Assembly (NCBI RefSeq): GCF_009758125.1
Contig: NZ_WRXO01000005.1
Location: 62,001 to 126,000 of the forward strand
Direction of reading: 5' to 3'
DNA: 64,000 nt
From: Chitinophaga oryziterrae
GTDB lineage: Bacteria; Bacteroidota; Bacteroidia; Chitinophagales; Chitinophagaceae
Of the stretch, positions 31,378 through 40,366 are shown piece after piece. The translations under genes were made by a program, and so were the position numbers. How positions within the stretch are numbered: the stretch's first letter is position 1; each line of letters begins with the position of its first letter. Under the pieces are notes generated by a model, which was not told the DNA's origin, made no database searches, and saw nothing but the letters and a program-made list of their open reading frames with translations.

Positions 31378-34281
31378 TTAGCCTCCTGGCATACCACCAC
31401 CCGGGAATCCACCACCTCTCATACCCGGGAACCCGCGCATTCCCGGAGGCCCATCGCGACGTTGCCTGTCATTGCCACTGGTCCCAAATTTTTTCAGGAA
31501 GTAAGTAAAGCTCAACATAAAGTATTGTTGCAATACCATGTTGTTCGTGTCCTGGATGTAGTTCTCTCCGGTGCTGCGACTGATACTCACATTGCGTTTG
31601 AGGATATCATATCCGTATAATTTTATCAACCCCTGTTTCTGTTTAAATACGCTTTTTGAAATGAAGGCATTGAGCATGGTTACATCTACGTTGTATCCTG
31701 CTGCTCTTCCGGCATTCAATGTGTACGTAAGATCACTGCCAATAATAAAACCTGCAGGAAGATTTACGTTAAAATCAACCATGAACGAGTAGTTGAAATA
31801 GTTGGTGTTTGCAGCCGGTTGGATATCATATCTCGCGGCGCTGTACTGCGCACTGGCAGTAGTAGATACATCGAAGAGTTCCTTATAAAAATAGTTGAAA
31901 CCGAGTCCCTGTGTAATACTATAGGATTTATTAAAAGTTTTGACAGCAGAACTGAAGTCTGTACCCGTTGTACTGAAGCTCACATCCCGGCCATAACTCA
32001 GTGAAGTGTTAAAGTTTATAGTACTGTTATTCTTTTTATTGACCGGAATAGTGTTTACCATAAAACCATCAATAGTATATGCACCATTCGCATTCATTGG
32101 TTTCGTATACTGCTTACCGGAAGTATCCGTACGGTTTGCATTTACAATTTTATTTTCGGAAAAATTCGTTCTGATATTTGTAAAGAAACCACGGAAAGTA
32201 CTCCTGTTGAAAGCATTGTACCCTACGTTGAAGCTATGTGTGAAAGTCGGCTTCAGATCAGGGTTTCCCTGCTGTACATAGAGTGAACTTGTAAGGTCGG
32301 GCAGTGGTTGTAACTGTTGTACTGTTGGTTGTGTGGTACTACCGCTGTAACGTATACGAAAACGTCTGCCCTGTTCAAAGTTATAGTTGAATGATGCAGA
32401 AGGATAGTAGTTGATGGTATGCTGAGTGATATGTGTAGATCTGCTTACATTGATGTTATCTAAATTACTGAATTGAACGTTTACCCCTACTGTATAATCG
32501 TACTTGAACTTTTGGGTATGGATGTTAATACCGGCCTGTTGCGTTTGAAAAGTGTTCTCAAAAATATTACTCAGACTGTCATTCAGTTTATCATACTTCT
32601 CTGTTGTGGCATCATGGTCGTACGTAAGATTATTTGAAGAACTGTAATTGTGATTCCAGGCGTACGTCAGTTCAAGAAAACGGGTTTTAGTAATGGGTTC
32701 AGTATATGTTAAACTTACGCCGAAATTTCTACCCAGGTTATCTGCATCCGTCAGGCGATCGTATCCGCTGGTATAAGCAGCGGAGGTATCAGTAGCCAGA
32801 TGGGAGTCGGATGTTTTATAAAAATTCTGCCGGGTAGTCGTGTTATAACCAAAGCTGAAATTGGCGCTGACGGTACGGCCAACTTTATTGAATTTTTTTC
32901 TGAACAATGCCGTTGTTGAGAAATTTGGTGAAGTAGCATTGCTGGTGTTAACGGATGAGCCCTCAATCGTTTTTACCTTATTGATATCCAGCGACTGGTA
33001 GCTATTACCCGAAAAATTGTTCCCGTCCGTATAAGTAAAAACAGGCGTAACAATGAGGGAATGCATAGAGTCTATCTGGTATTCCATCCGCATGTTGATA
33101 CGGTTGTTGGTAGTATTGGCAACAGAACCGGAATTATTATTATAATAATAAGAGGTATCAGCAAGGAAAGTTTGTTTGGCGCTCAGTGTTTGCGTTTGTA
33201 CACGGGTATCGCTTACGAGATAGCTGGCATTTACTTTTAGTTTGGTGCCATAATCCTGGTTAAAATTCAGACCTGCATTCCAGTTACGTGTGATACCGGT
33301 ATTATTATTCCCGCCAAGACTGCTGATCGTGCTGCTGGACGCTCCACGTCCGCCACCACCGCTGCGTCCGCCGCCATTGCCTCCTCCCCCGCCGCCGGTG
33401 TTGCCGCTGTTGAAGTTGAAGACATCCTGTTGGGTATATCCCAGGTTATTGACGTTATTTCCACTACCTAAAAAAGACAATTGACGGGAATCCGTGAAGT
33501 TGTTAACGCTTGCGTTTGTTGCAAAGTGTTCATCGGTCCCATAACCGGCAGAAGCTCTTCCGAACACCCCATGTTTTTTGTCTTTTTTGATGGTGATGTT
33601 GATCGCTTTTTCCGTATTGCCGTCATCTATGCCTGTAAACTGTGCCTGATCAGACTTACGGTCTATCAGCTGTATTTTATCGATGATATCTGCCGGCAGG
33701 TTTTTAGTAGCGAGCTTGGGATCATCACCGAAAAACGGTTTCCCATCTACCAGGACTCTCTTTACTGTTTCACCCTGTGCGGTGATGACACCGTCTTTGT
33801 CTACTGATACACCAGGTAGTTTTTTCAACAGATCTTCCACCACTGCATTCTCCCTTGTTTTAAAAGATCCTGCGTTAAACTCCAGCGTATCTATTTTCAC
33901 TACCACCGGCGGCACTTCCTGCACAATTTCCACTTCATTTAATGTAATCCCTTTTCCTTTCAGCTGAACATTTCCCATGTTTACAACCGGATTGGCAGGA
34001 GAGACGGTGATACTTTTAAAAATGGGTTTATAACCCAGGTAGGTAATATATACACGATAATTACCCATGGCAACACCGGGTATTGAAAACGCCCCTTTTT
34101 TATCTGTAAATACGGTAGCGGCAAGAGAAGAGTCGCTGCCATACAATAATGCAACCGTTGCATCCGCTAAGGGATTGGAAGCAGTTGAGTCGGTAAGTAG
34201 CCCTTTGATCTGTCCCTGCTGTGCTTTTGTTATCAGCACAAACAGGAACAGAAATGCAGTTATAAGGGTTATTCTTTTCAT
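31378..34281 (-). CDS. TonB-receptor-like outer-membrane beta-barrel protein
   Basis: 967 residues with a signal peptide (ending ITKAQ). Order: carboxypeptidase-regulatory-like domain (about 22-100, IKGLLTDSTASNPLADATVAL), a plug-like domain (about 120-235: ENAVVEDLLKKLPGVSVDKDGVITAQGETVKRVLVDGKPFFGDDP), then a long beta-barrel of the outer-membrane beta-barrel family 3. Two low-complexity parts stand out: a Gly/Arg/Ser insert near 300 and a Gly/Pro/Met/Arg-rich tail over the last 30 residues. No TonB box could be assigned. It follows the GLPGLI-family gene by 46 bases, a common pairing, and is divergent from a two-component system. Confidence 0.9.
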   Translation of the reverse strand: MKRITLITAFLFLFVLITKAQQGQIKGLLTDSTASNPLADATVALLYGSDSSLAATVFTDKKGAFSIPGVAMGNYRVYITYLGYKPIFKSITVSPANPVVNMGNVQLKGKGITLNEVEIVQEVPPVVVKIDTLEFNAGSFKTRENAVVEDLLKKLPGVSVDKDGVITAQGETVKRVLVDGKPFFGDDPKLATKNLPADIIDKIQLIDRKSDQAQFTGIDDGNTEKAINITIKKDKKHGVFGRASAGYGTDEHFATNASVNNFTDSRQLSFLGSGNNVNNLGYTQQDVFNFNSGNTGGGGGGNGGGRSGGGGRGASSSTISSLGGNNNTGITRNWNAGLNFNQDYGTKLKVNASYLVSDTRVQTQTLSAKQTFLADTSYYYNNNSGSVANTTNNRINMRMEYQIDSMHSLIVTPVFTYTDGNNFSGNSYQSLDINKVKTIEGSSVNTSNATSPNFSTTALFRKKFNKVGRTVSANFSFGYNTTTRQNFYKTSDSHLATDTSAAYTSGYDRLTDADNLGRNFGVSLTYTEPITKTRFLELTYAWNHNYSSSNNLTYDHDATTEKYDKLNDSLSNIFENTFQTQQAGINIHTQKFKYDYTVGVNVQFSNLDNINVSRSTHITQHTINYYPSASFNYNFEQGRRFRIRYSGSTTQPTVQQLQPLPDLTSSLYVQQGNPDLKPTFTHSFNVGYNAFNRSTFRGFFTNIRTNFSENKIVNANRTDTSGKQYTKPMNANGAYTIDGFMVNTIPVNKKNNSTINFNTSLSYGRDVSFSTTGTDFSSAVKTFNKSYSITQGLGFNYFYKELFDVSTTASAQYSAARYDIQPAANTNYFNYSFMVDFNVNLPAGFIIGSDLTYTLNAGRAAGYNVDVTMLNAFISKSVFKQKQGLIKLYGYDILKRNVSISRSTGENYIQDTNNMVLQQYFMLSFTYFLKKFGTSGNDRQRRDGPPGMRGFPGMRGGGFPGGGMPGG

Positions 34282-34327
34282 GTAAATAAGGAATTAATAG
34301 CGGGAGTAGTTGCGAATTTACGGGTAA

Positions 34328-35110
34328 TTAATTCCTGTTGTTCTGACGGTCACGGAACTTCTGCATCTGTTCACGACGCATATCACGTAACTGGTCCTGG
34401 GAGATTTTTTCTGCGTTGGCAGGGATCGCTGTTTCTGTAGCTGCTACAGGTTTCAGATCTATCTTTTTAGCAGAGAAAGAACGTCTGTCGCTTTCTGCGG
34501 ATAATACTACCCCATTGGCTTCGGGTAACAGTCCGTTGATAGGGCTGTAGCTGAAAGGGAGGTCCTGCGTGTACCATACGGTGTATGTTTCATCGCGTAA
34601 GGTAACAGTTGCTTTTTTGCAATTGTAGCCGGCTACTTTTTTCGTTTTATCTGTCAGCTTTACATCTTTTGGCGTTGCAAAATCTTCTTCTGCGTAGTAA
34701 GTTTTCGTGCTATCGTCTGGTTTTGTGAAAACCTGGATATATTTTTTACCGGCAAGGTCTACATATGCAGGACCGCCAAAGCCACCGCGCATGCCACGGC
34801 CCTGACCGCGACCCGGGCCACCGCCATTTTCTCCCGGAGGAGGGCCTTGTGGGGGAGCCTGGCCATTACGACCGCCAAAATCAGGGCGTTCTGTAGCCAG
34901 TTTACCTTTACCAGCAGTAAAGAAAAAATGCTGTGAGAAAGTGATCACTTGTTCTTCTGCGTCTCCACCGTCTGTATTACCGCCGCGGGGGCCCATCTTT
35001 GCACTTACCTCGTAATCTATAACACCTGCGTTTTTGTCCTGTGCCATAGCGGTGATGCCGGAGAAGGCCACCAGGGCTGCACTAAGGAGCGTCTTTGATA
35101 AATGGTTCAT
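34328..35110 (-). CDS. GLPGLI-family periplasmic protein
   Basis: 260 residues with a signal peptide (MNHLSKTLLSAALVAFSGITAMAQ). The family pattern is seen in GVIDYEVSAKM, KKVAGYNCKKATVTLRDETYTVWYTQDLPFSYSPINGLLPEANGVVL, where INGLLPEANG stands for the GLPGLI signature. A Gly/Pro/Arg-rich insert (about 87-122: QAPPQGPPPGENGGG, then GRGQGRGMRGGFGG) interrupts it. GLPGLI proteins are usually next to outer-membrane barrels and of unknown function. I start at the ATG at 35110 rather than 35134 because it gives a normal signal peptide. Upstream of, and probably co-transcribed with, the barrel gene. Confidence 0.87.
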   Translation of the reverse strand: MNHLSKTLLSAALVAFSGITAMAQDKNAGVIDYEVSAKMGPRGGNTDGGDAEEQVITFSQHFFFTAGKGKLATERPDFGGRNGQAPPQGPPPGENGGGPGRGQGRGMRGGFGGPAYVDLAGKKYIQVFTKPDDSTKTYYAEEDFATPKDVKLTDKTKKVAGYNCKKATVTLRDETYTVWYTQDLPFSYSPINGLLPEANGVVLSAESDRRSFSAKKIDLKPVAATETAIPANAEKISQDQLRDMRREQMQKFRDRQNNRN

Positions 35111-35226
35111 GTGTTTGAGTTTTTTCTGATACAAAAGTCACTAATCGCACGGCATAAGATGGTTAAATAGCATTATTTACTGTTAATTACTGTTAAGGGT
35201 ATGCTGTGTGTAAGCCCGGAAACCGA

Positions 35227-35234
35227 TAGCTTTG
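35227..35234 (+). promoter_or_regulatory. -7 element of kinase/regulator operon
   Basis: TAGCTTTG, exact consensus, 28 bases before the kinase ATG at 35263. Confidence 0.6.
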
Positions 35235-35262
35235 TATGATTATAAGTTAATCGGGCAAACAA

Positions 35263-36645
35263 ATGCGTCAACGAATCCGCAACATACTGATACTAATGTG
35301 TGTCTGTATACTCAGCATATACCTCTTCCAGGGTTACTGGTTATATAATTCCTATCATATTCAACTGGACCAGTTTGGGAAAGATATAAACGAGTCACTG
35401 CGAACCGCCATTTTTAACAAGCAGTTTGCGGACGTGCGACGGTATTTCCGGCGCTATGGCCGGGAGCGTGATTCCCTGCATGATGTGCCGCCACCACCAC
35501 CCGGAGAAGACTGGCACCGTTTCACAGATACGGGTACACGGAATGGAGACGCTCCTAATAGAAAATATGCGGATACGCTTGCCCGGCAGATTTCTGATCT
35601 CATCTTACTGAATAACATGTACGGAGATAGTATCAAGCTGGTAAAGCTGGATTCGGTATACAGTTCCGAGCTGCATAACAGGCAAATTACAACGGACTTT
35701 GAGCTGGATACTTTTCATATCAGCTTTAACGGGCTCGCCCGTGACGGATTCCGGGACAGCCTGCGCAGACGCAGTCCGTTAAAAACAAGTAAGATCCCTT
35801 TTAATCCGGCCAGTAATCTCTTTGTACAGGCCGTATTTAAATCGCCTTTACAATATATTCTGGCAAAGATGATCTGGACGCTGGTCGGTACTTTACTATT
35901 GCTGGTGCTGGTGACCATCTGTTTTATCTACATGTTGCGGACTATCTTAAAGCAGAAAAAACTATCTGAAATAAAGAACGACTTTATCAATAACATGACG
36001 CATGAGCTGAAAACACCTATTGCTACGGTATACGCAGCAGTAGAGGCTATGCAGAACTTCAATGCGCTGAACGACCAGAAGAAAACACAGAACTACCTGG
36101 ATATTTCCAAGCAGGAATTGCAGCGATTATCGGACCTGGTAGAAAAGGTGCTGCATATTGCTTCAGAAGAGAATGAAGAGATAGAAATCTACAGGGAAGA
36201 AACAGATCTGAATGATGTGATAGATACTATCATCACCAATCATCAGCTAAAAACAAACAGGCCGGTACAGTTCAGATATGACAATCTTTTAGGGGACAGG
36301 CTGGTGTTTGTAGACAAGACGCATATCTCCAATGCTATCAGTAACCTGGTAGATAATGCGATTAAATATTCGGGGGAACATCCGGCTGTAAGTATCCGTT
36401 GTTCCATAGAAAACGGTACCTTAACTATCCGGGTAAAGGATAACGGAATAGGGATACCCAAAATGTACCAGGAAAATATCTTTGATGCGTTTTTCCGTGT
36501 ACCTACAGGGAATCTGCATAATGTGAAAGGTTTTGGCCTTGGGCTGAGTTATGTGAAGAAGATCATCATGCTGCATGGTGGTACAATTACTGTAACCAGT
36601 GAACAGGAAAAAGGAAGCGAATTTATCATCCATCTCCCGCTTTAA
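35263..36645 (+). CDS. Sensor histidine kinase
   Basis: 460 residues. Membrane segments at about 8-28 and 203-226 enclose a 175-residue periplasmic sensor region without a domain I recognise (it has a five-proline run near 76-80). HisKA follows with phospho-acceptor His247 in NNMTHELKTP, then the ATPase domain: N box ISNLVDNAIKYSG, DNGIGIP and GFGLGLSYVKKI. It should phosphorylate the response regulator encoded 11 bases downstream. It is divergent from the GLPGLI/beta-barrel genes, an arrangement that suggests it senses envelope state and controls them. Confidence 0.94.
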   Translation: MRQRIRNILILMCVCILSIYLFQGYWLYNSYHIQLDQFGKDINESLRTAIFNKQFADVRRYFRRYGRERDSLHDVPPPPPGEDWHRFTDTGTRNGDAPNRKYADTLARQISDLILLNNMYGDSIKLVKLDSVYSSELHNRQITTDFELDTFHISFNGLARDGFRDSLRRRSPLKTSKIPFNPASNLFVQAVFKSPLQYILAKMIWTLVGTLLLLVLVTICFIYMLRTILKQKKLSEIKNDFINNMTHELKTPIATVYAAVEAMQNFNALNDQKKTQNYLDISKQELQRLSDLVEKVLHIASEENEEIEIYREETDLNDVIDTIITNHQLKTNRPVQFRYDNLLGDRLVFVDKTHISNAISNLVDNAIKYSGEHPAVSIRCSIENGTLTIRVKDNGIGIPKMYQENIFDAFFRVPTGNLHNVKGFGLGLSYVKKIIMLHGGTITVTSEQEKGSEFIIHLPL

Positions 36646-36656
36646 AATTCAGCGCT

Positions 36657-37343
36657 ATGTCTAAAGTATTGCTTATAGAAGATGAAACACAGTTAGGCCA
36701 GATCGTAAAAGACAGCCTGGAGATGAGAGGGTTTGAAATGTTATACGCCGAGGATGGGAAAGAAGGGCTGAGATTGTACAAGGAACATCATCCCGATGTG
36801 GTGGTCCTGGATATCATGATGCCTAATATGGATGGATTTGCTGTAACTACAGAGATCCGTAAAGACGATAAACTTACCCCCATTATCTTTTTGACGGCTA
36901 AATCACAAACAGCCGATGTGGTAAAAGGGTTTGAACTGGGAGGGAATGACTATCTGAAGAAGCCTTTTAGCATGGATGAGCTGATCGTACGTATCAAATC
37001 GTTGCTGATGCGGTATAACGAGCAGCAGGGATCTGCGGATTCCGGTGCAGACGTTGTGCAGATTGGCCAGTATACGTTTAACTATACGAAACAGACACTT
37101 ACCAGGAATAACAATACCGAGTTCCTGTCTCACCGGGAAGCAGAAATACTGCGGCGGCTGTCTGATAACCGCAACCAGGTGATGGAAAGGAAAACGATCC
37201 TGCTGGACCTGTGGGGAGATGACAGCTTTTTTAATGCCCGCAGCATGGACGTATTTATCACCAAATTACGGCGTTATCTGAAGGAAGACCCCAGGATACA
37301 GATCGTGAACATACGGGGGGTTGGCTATAAGCTGATCTTTTAA
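36657..37343 (+). CDS. OmpR/PhoB-type response regulator
   Basis: 228 residues: receiver domain with Asp52 as phosphorylation site (VVVLDIMMPNMDG), conserved Thr and Lys in FLTAKS and YLKKPF, and a C-terminal winged helix (about 130-228: LSHREAEILRRLSDN, MDVFITKLRRYL, IVNIRGVGYKLIF). It binds DNA directly repeated sites as a dimer when phosphorylated by the upstream kinase. The pheS start codon follows 16 bases after its stop, and the pheS -7 element overlaps the very end of this gene region. Confidence 0.95.
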   Translation: MSKVLLIEDETQLGQIVKDSLEMRGFEMLYAEDGKEGLRLYKEHHPDVVVLDIMMPNMDGFAVTTEIRKDDKLTPIIFLTAKSQTADVVKGFELGGNDYLKKPFSMDELIVRIKSLLMRYNEQQGSADSGADVVQIGQYTFNYTKQTLTRNNNTEFLSHREAEILRRLSDNRNQVMERKTILLDLWGDDSFFNARSMDVFITKLRRYLKEDPRIQIVNIRGVGYKLIF

Positions 37344-37344
37344 T

Positions 37345-37352
37345 TATCTTTG
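37345..37352 (+). promoter_or_regulatory. -7 element of pheS, leaderless spacing
   Basis: TATCTTTG, exact consensus, 6 bases before the pheS ATG at 37359. A TTGG near 37320 is about 20 bases upstream and may be the -33 element. Confidence 0.65.
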
Positions 37353-37358
37353 CTCCCT

Positions 37359-38387
37359 ATGGAGCAGATAGAACAGCAAATAGCTGCATACAAACAGGAA
37401 ATACTGGCATTTGAACCAGCCACAGCGGCGGATCTTGAAACATACCGTATCAAATTCCTCGGAACCAAGGGGATTGTGAAGGCAATGTTCGGCGAAATGA
37501 AACAGGTGCCGAACGACCGCAAGAAAGAATTCGGACAGGTGCTGAACAGCTTTAAGCAGCTGGCAGAAGAAAGATATGCGCAGTTTGAAAATCTGAAAGA
37601 CGATGCGGGCAGTACTACCGCAGATACCGACTTTACCTTGCCGGCTGAACCTCACCGCCTGGGTACCCGTCACCCGATCAGCATTGTAAGGAATAATATC
37701 ATCAGCATATTTGAGCGCCTGGGATTTGCTATTGCAGAAGGGCCTGAAATAGAAGACGACTGGCATAACTTTACCGCATTGAACCTGCCGGAGAATCACC
37801 CGGCGCGTGATATGCAGGATACTTTTTACATCAGTCAGAACCCCGACTGGTTATTACGTACGCATACGTCTTCCGTACAGGTAAGGACCATGGAGCTGGG
37901 TAAGCTGCCTATCCGCATTATCTGCCCGGGTCGTGTATACCGTAACGAGACGATCTCTGCCCGTGCGCATTGCTTCTTCCACCAGGTAGAAGGACTTTAC
38001 ATAGACGAAAACGTTTCTTTTGCCGACCTGAAACAAACGCTTTACCACTTTGTTAAAGAATTGTTCGGAGAAGATATCAGTATCCGTTTCCGGCCTTCAT
38101 ATTTCCCTTTTACAGAGCCTAGTGCAGAAATGGATATTACCTGTATTATCTGCGGTGGTAAAGGATGTAATGTATGTAAACATACCGGCTGGGTAGAGAT
38201 CCTGGGTTGTGGTATGGTGCATCCGAAAGTGCTGGAGAATTGTGGTATTGACCCTGAGAAATATACCGGTTTTGCATTTGGTATGGGTATAGAACGTATT
38301 ACGATGTTGAAATACCAGATTAAGGACCTTCGCCTGTTTTCAGAGAACGATACGAGGTTCCTGGAGCAGTTTGAAGGAGCGATCTAA
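37359..38387 (+). CDS. pheS: Phenylalanine-tRNA ligase alpha subunit
   Basis: 342 residues, normal length. N-terminal coiled coil (MEQIEQQIAAYKQEILAF, about 1-85) binds tRNA; the class II catalytic core follows, with motif 2 in RTHTSSVQVRTMELGKLPIRIICPGRVYRNETISARAHCFFHQVEGLYID and motif 3 in GFAFGMGIERITMLKYQI. FRPSYFPFTEPSAEMDI is the phenylalanine-site region. A CxxC pair is present in CIICGGKGCNVCKHTGWVEILGCGMVHP. The beta subunit gene is not adjacent. Start ATG 37359 fits the family and the -7 element. Confidence 0.97.
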   Translation: MEQIEQQIAAYKQEILAFEPATAADLETYRIKFLGTKGIVKAMFGEMKQVPNDRKKEFGQVLNSFKQLAEERYAQFENLKDDAGSTTADTDFTLPAEPHRLGTRHPISIVRNNIISIFERLGFAIAEGPEIEDDWHNFTALNLPENHPARDMQDTFYISQNPDWLLRTHTSSVQVRTMELGKLPIRIICPGRVYRNETISARAHCFFHQVEGLYIDENVSFADLKQTLYHFVKELFGEDISIRFRPSYFPFTEPSAEMDITCIICGGKGCNVCKHTGWVEILGCGMVHPKVLENCGIDPEKYTGFAFGMGIERITMLKYQIKDLRLFSENDTRFLEQFEGAI

Positions 38388-38403
38388 ACATATTTTTACA
38401 AAG

Positions 38404-38449
38404 AAAAGGAGAAGGGCGAAGGTGTTTATATCAGCGTCTTTCTCCTTTT
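38404..38449 (+). terminator. Possible terminator after pheS
   Basis: Ten-base arms AAAAGGAGAA (38404-38413) and TTCTCCTTTT (38440-38449) with a long 26-base loop. Confidence 0.45.
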
Positions 38450-38465
38450 GCTATTTATAAGCATT

Positions 38466-39314
38466 ATGAAAATACATACCATTGCTGTTTGTGGGGCCGG
38501 CACCATGGGGGCCGGTATTGCGCAGGTAGCCGCTACAGCAGGTTACCGTACGGTGCTGTTTGATCTGCAACAGACGGTGCTGGACAATGCACAGCAGCAG
38601 ATATCCCGGCAGCTGGAAACAGCGGTTTCTAAAGGGAAGCTGGTGGCGGAGCAGAAGGCGCTTATTTTATCTCAGATAAAGTTTACGAATGCGGTGAATG
38701 AGTGTGTAGCGGACCTGGTAATAGAAGCTATTGTAGAGAAATTATCCGCTAAAACCGGATTGTTCAATCAGCTCGCAGCCATTAATGATCACGCTACGAT
38801 ATTTGCTACCAATACCTCTTCGCTGGCTGTTTCAGCAATTGCCTCAGAGGTAGAGAATCCGTCCAGGGTAGCGGGCATGCATTTCTTTAACCCCGCGCCT
38901 GTTATGAAACTGGTAGAGATTGTGCAGGGACAGCAAACATCACAGGCTGTAGTGGATCTGCTGTACGATTTATCGCTGAAACTGGGTAAAACGCCGGTAC
39001 ATGTGAAGGATACTCCCGGATTTATTGTGAACCGTATAGCAAGGCATTATTACCTGGAAGCAATGGAGATCGCAGCCGAAGGTATCGTTGATTTTAAAGC
39101 AGCGGACAGGTTGCTGGAGAGTGCGGGGTTTCGTATGGGACCCTTTGCCCTCATGGACCTTATAGGAAATGATGTGAACCTGGCAGTGACGCAATCCTTG
39201 TATGATGCGTTTGAAAAAGCGCCGAGATTTGCGCCTAATAAGTTGCAGATAGAAAGGGTGCAGCAAGGCGCATTAGGAAAGAAAAGCGGGAAAGGATTTT
39301 ATAATTACGGTTGA
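38466..39314 (+). CDS. 3-hydroxyacyl-CoA (3-hydroxybutyryl-CoA) dehydrogenase
   Basis: 282 residues, NAD-dependent. The N-terminal Rossmann motif is GAGTMGAGIAQVAATAGY; catalytic HFFNPAPVMKLVEIV with the active His follows, and the C-terminal dimer domain has VKDTPGFIVNRIARHYYLEA and GFRMGPFALMDLIGNDVN. It oxidises (S)-3-hydroxyacyl-CoA in fatty acid or butyryl-CoA metabolism in the cytoplasm. It ends with KKSGKGFYNYG. The ATG at 38466 is used instead of an upstream TTG. No other beta-oxidation gene is adjacent. Confidence 0.94.
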   Translation: MKIHTIAVCGAGTMGAGIAQVAATAGYRTVLFDLQQTVLDNAQQQISRQLETAVSKGKLVAEQKALILSQIKFTNAVNECVADLVIEAIVEKLSAKTGLFNQLAAINDHATIFATNTSSLAVSAIASEVENPSRVAGMHFFNPAPVMKLVEIVQGQQTSQAVVDLLYDLSLKLGKTPVHVKDTPGFIVNRIARHYYLEAMEIAAEGIVDFKAADRLLESAGFRMGPFALMDLIGNDVNLAVTQSLYDAFEKAPRFAPNKLQIERVQQGALGKKSGKGFYNYG

Positions 39315-39340
39315 GGTATATCATTTCAGCCGCACATTGT

Positions 39341-39348
39341 TATCTTTG
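39341..39348 (+). promoter_or_regulatory. -7 element of epimerase gene
   Basis: TATCTTTG, exact consensus, 28 bases before the ATG at 39377. Confidence 0.6.
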
Positions 39349-39376
39349 GATTCTTGTATAAAACGGGACTTAGGAC

Positions 39377-40366
39377 ATGATTTTAGTTACGGGAGGAACA
39401 GGTTTTTTAGGGAGTAATTTATTACGGAAACTGGTGGATGTCGGGGAGCCGGTACGGGCATTGTATCGTACAAAAATTCCTTATCAGCTGAAAGATATAG
39501 AGGATAAGATAGAGTGGGTAACCGGTGATATACTGGATGTATGCACGCTGGAAGACGTGATGGAAGGAGTGGACAAGGTATATCACTGTGCGGCAGTTGT
39601 ATCTTTCCATCCCAAAAATCATAGAGAGATGATGAAGGTGAATGTGGAAGGTACCGCTAATGTGGTGAACCTGGCTATAGATGCAGGTGTGAAGAAGCTG
39701 GTACATGTGAGTTCTGTGGCGGCATTGGGCCGTGCCAAGGCAAATGGTGTGATAGATGAGGAGAATGAATGGCAGGAAAGTAAGAACAACTCGCAGTATG
39801 CTGTAAGTAAATATCTGGCGGAAATGGAAGTATGGAGAGCAAATGCGGAGGGTCTTGCCACTGCGATCGTAAATCCAAGTATTATACTGGGAAGTGGTTT
39901 CTGGGATGATCCTTCCAGTATGCTTGTGCGGAATGCCTGGAAAGAATTTCCTTTTTATACGGATGGCGTGACGGGTTTTACCGATGTGAATGACGTAACA
40001 GATGTGATGATGCGCCTGATGGAAAGTGACATAAAAGGGCAGCGGTTTATTTTGTCTGCTGAGAACTATGGTTACCGTGAGTTATTCACGGAAATGGCCA
40101 CAAGACTGGGTAAGAAGCCTCCTCATATTGCGGTGAGACCCTGGCTGGCAGAGATAGTATGGCGGGTTGAAGGTATCAAGGCAAAACTGACCGGAAAGAA
40201 AGCTCTCCTGACGAAAGAGACGGCGCGTACTGCCCAGATGAAAGTATATTATAACAATAGTAAGATCCAGACGGCATTACCCGGCTTTACATTTACGCCA
40301 TTGAAGACAACGATTGCCAGGATGTGCGGTGCTTTCAAGGAGCATCAGATATTATCTCAGAAGTAA
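39377..40366 (+). CDS. NAD-dependent epimerase/dehydratase (extended SDR)
   Basis: 329 residues. TGGTGFLGSNLLRKL near the start binds NAD(P); YHCAAVVSFHP, VHVSSVAALGR and the catalytic Tyr-x3-Lys in QYAVSKYLAE follow. The family includes dihydroflavonol reductase-like enzymes that act on nucleotide sugars or small carbonyls; substrate unknown. The C-terminal third (WRVEGIKAKLTGKKALLTKETARTA) is typical of Bacteroidota members. Its last 15 bases overlap the end of the convergent hypothetical gene. Confidence 0.92.
   Translation: MILVTGGTGFLGSNLLRKLVDVGEPVRALYRTKIPYQLKDIEDKIEWVTGDILDVCTLEDVMEGVDKVYHCAAVVSFHPKNHREMMKVNVEGTANVVNLAIDAGVKKLVHVSSVAALGRAKANGVIDEENEWQESKNNSQYAVSKYLAEMEVWRANAEGLATAIVNPSIILGSGFWDDPSSMLVRNAWKEFPFYTDGVTGFTDVNDVTDVMMRLMESDIKGQRFILSAENYGYRELFTEMATRLGKKPPHIAVRPWLAEIVWRVEGIKAKLTGKKALLTKETARTAQMKVYYNNSKIQTALPGFTFTPLKTTIARMCGAFKEHQILSQK

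Noticed and set aside
38388..38465. pheT (beta subunit) following pheS
   Set aside because: The next gene is a 3-hydroxyacyl-CoA dehydrogenase; pheT must be elsewhere.
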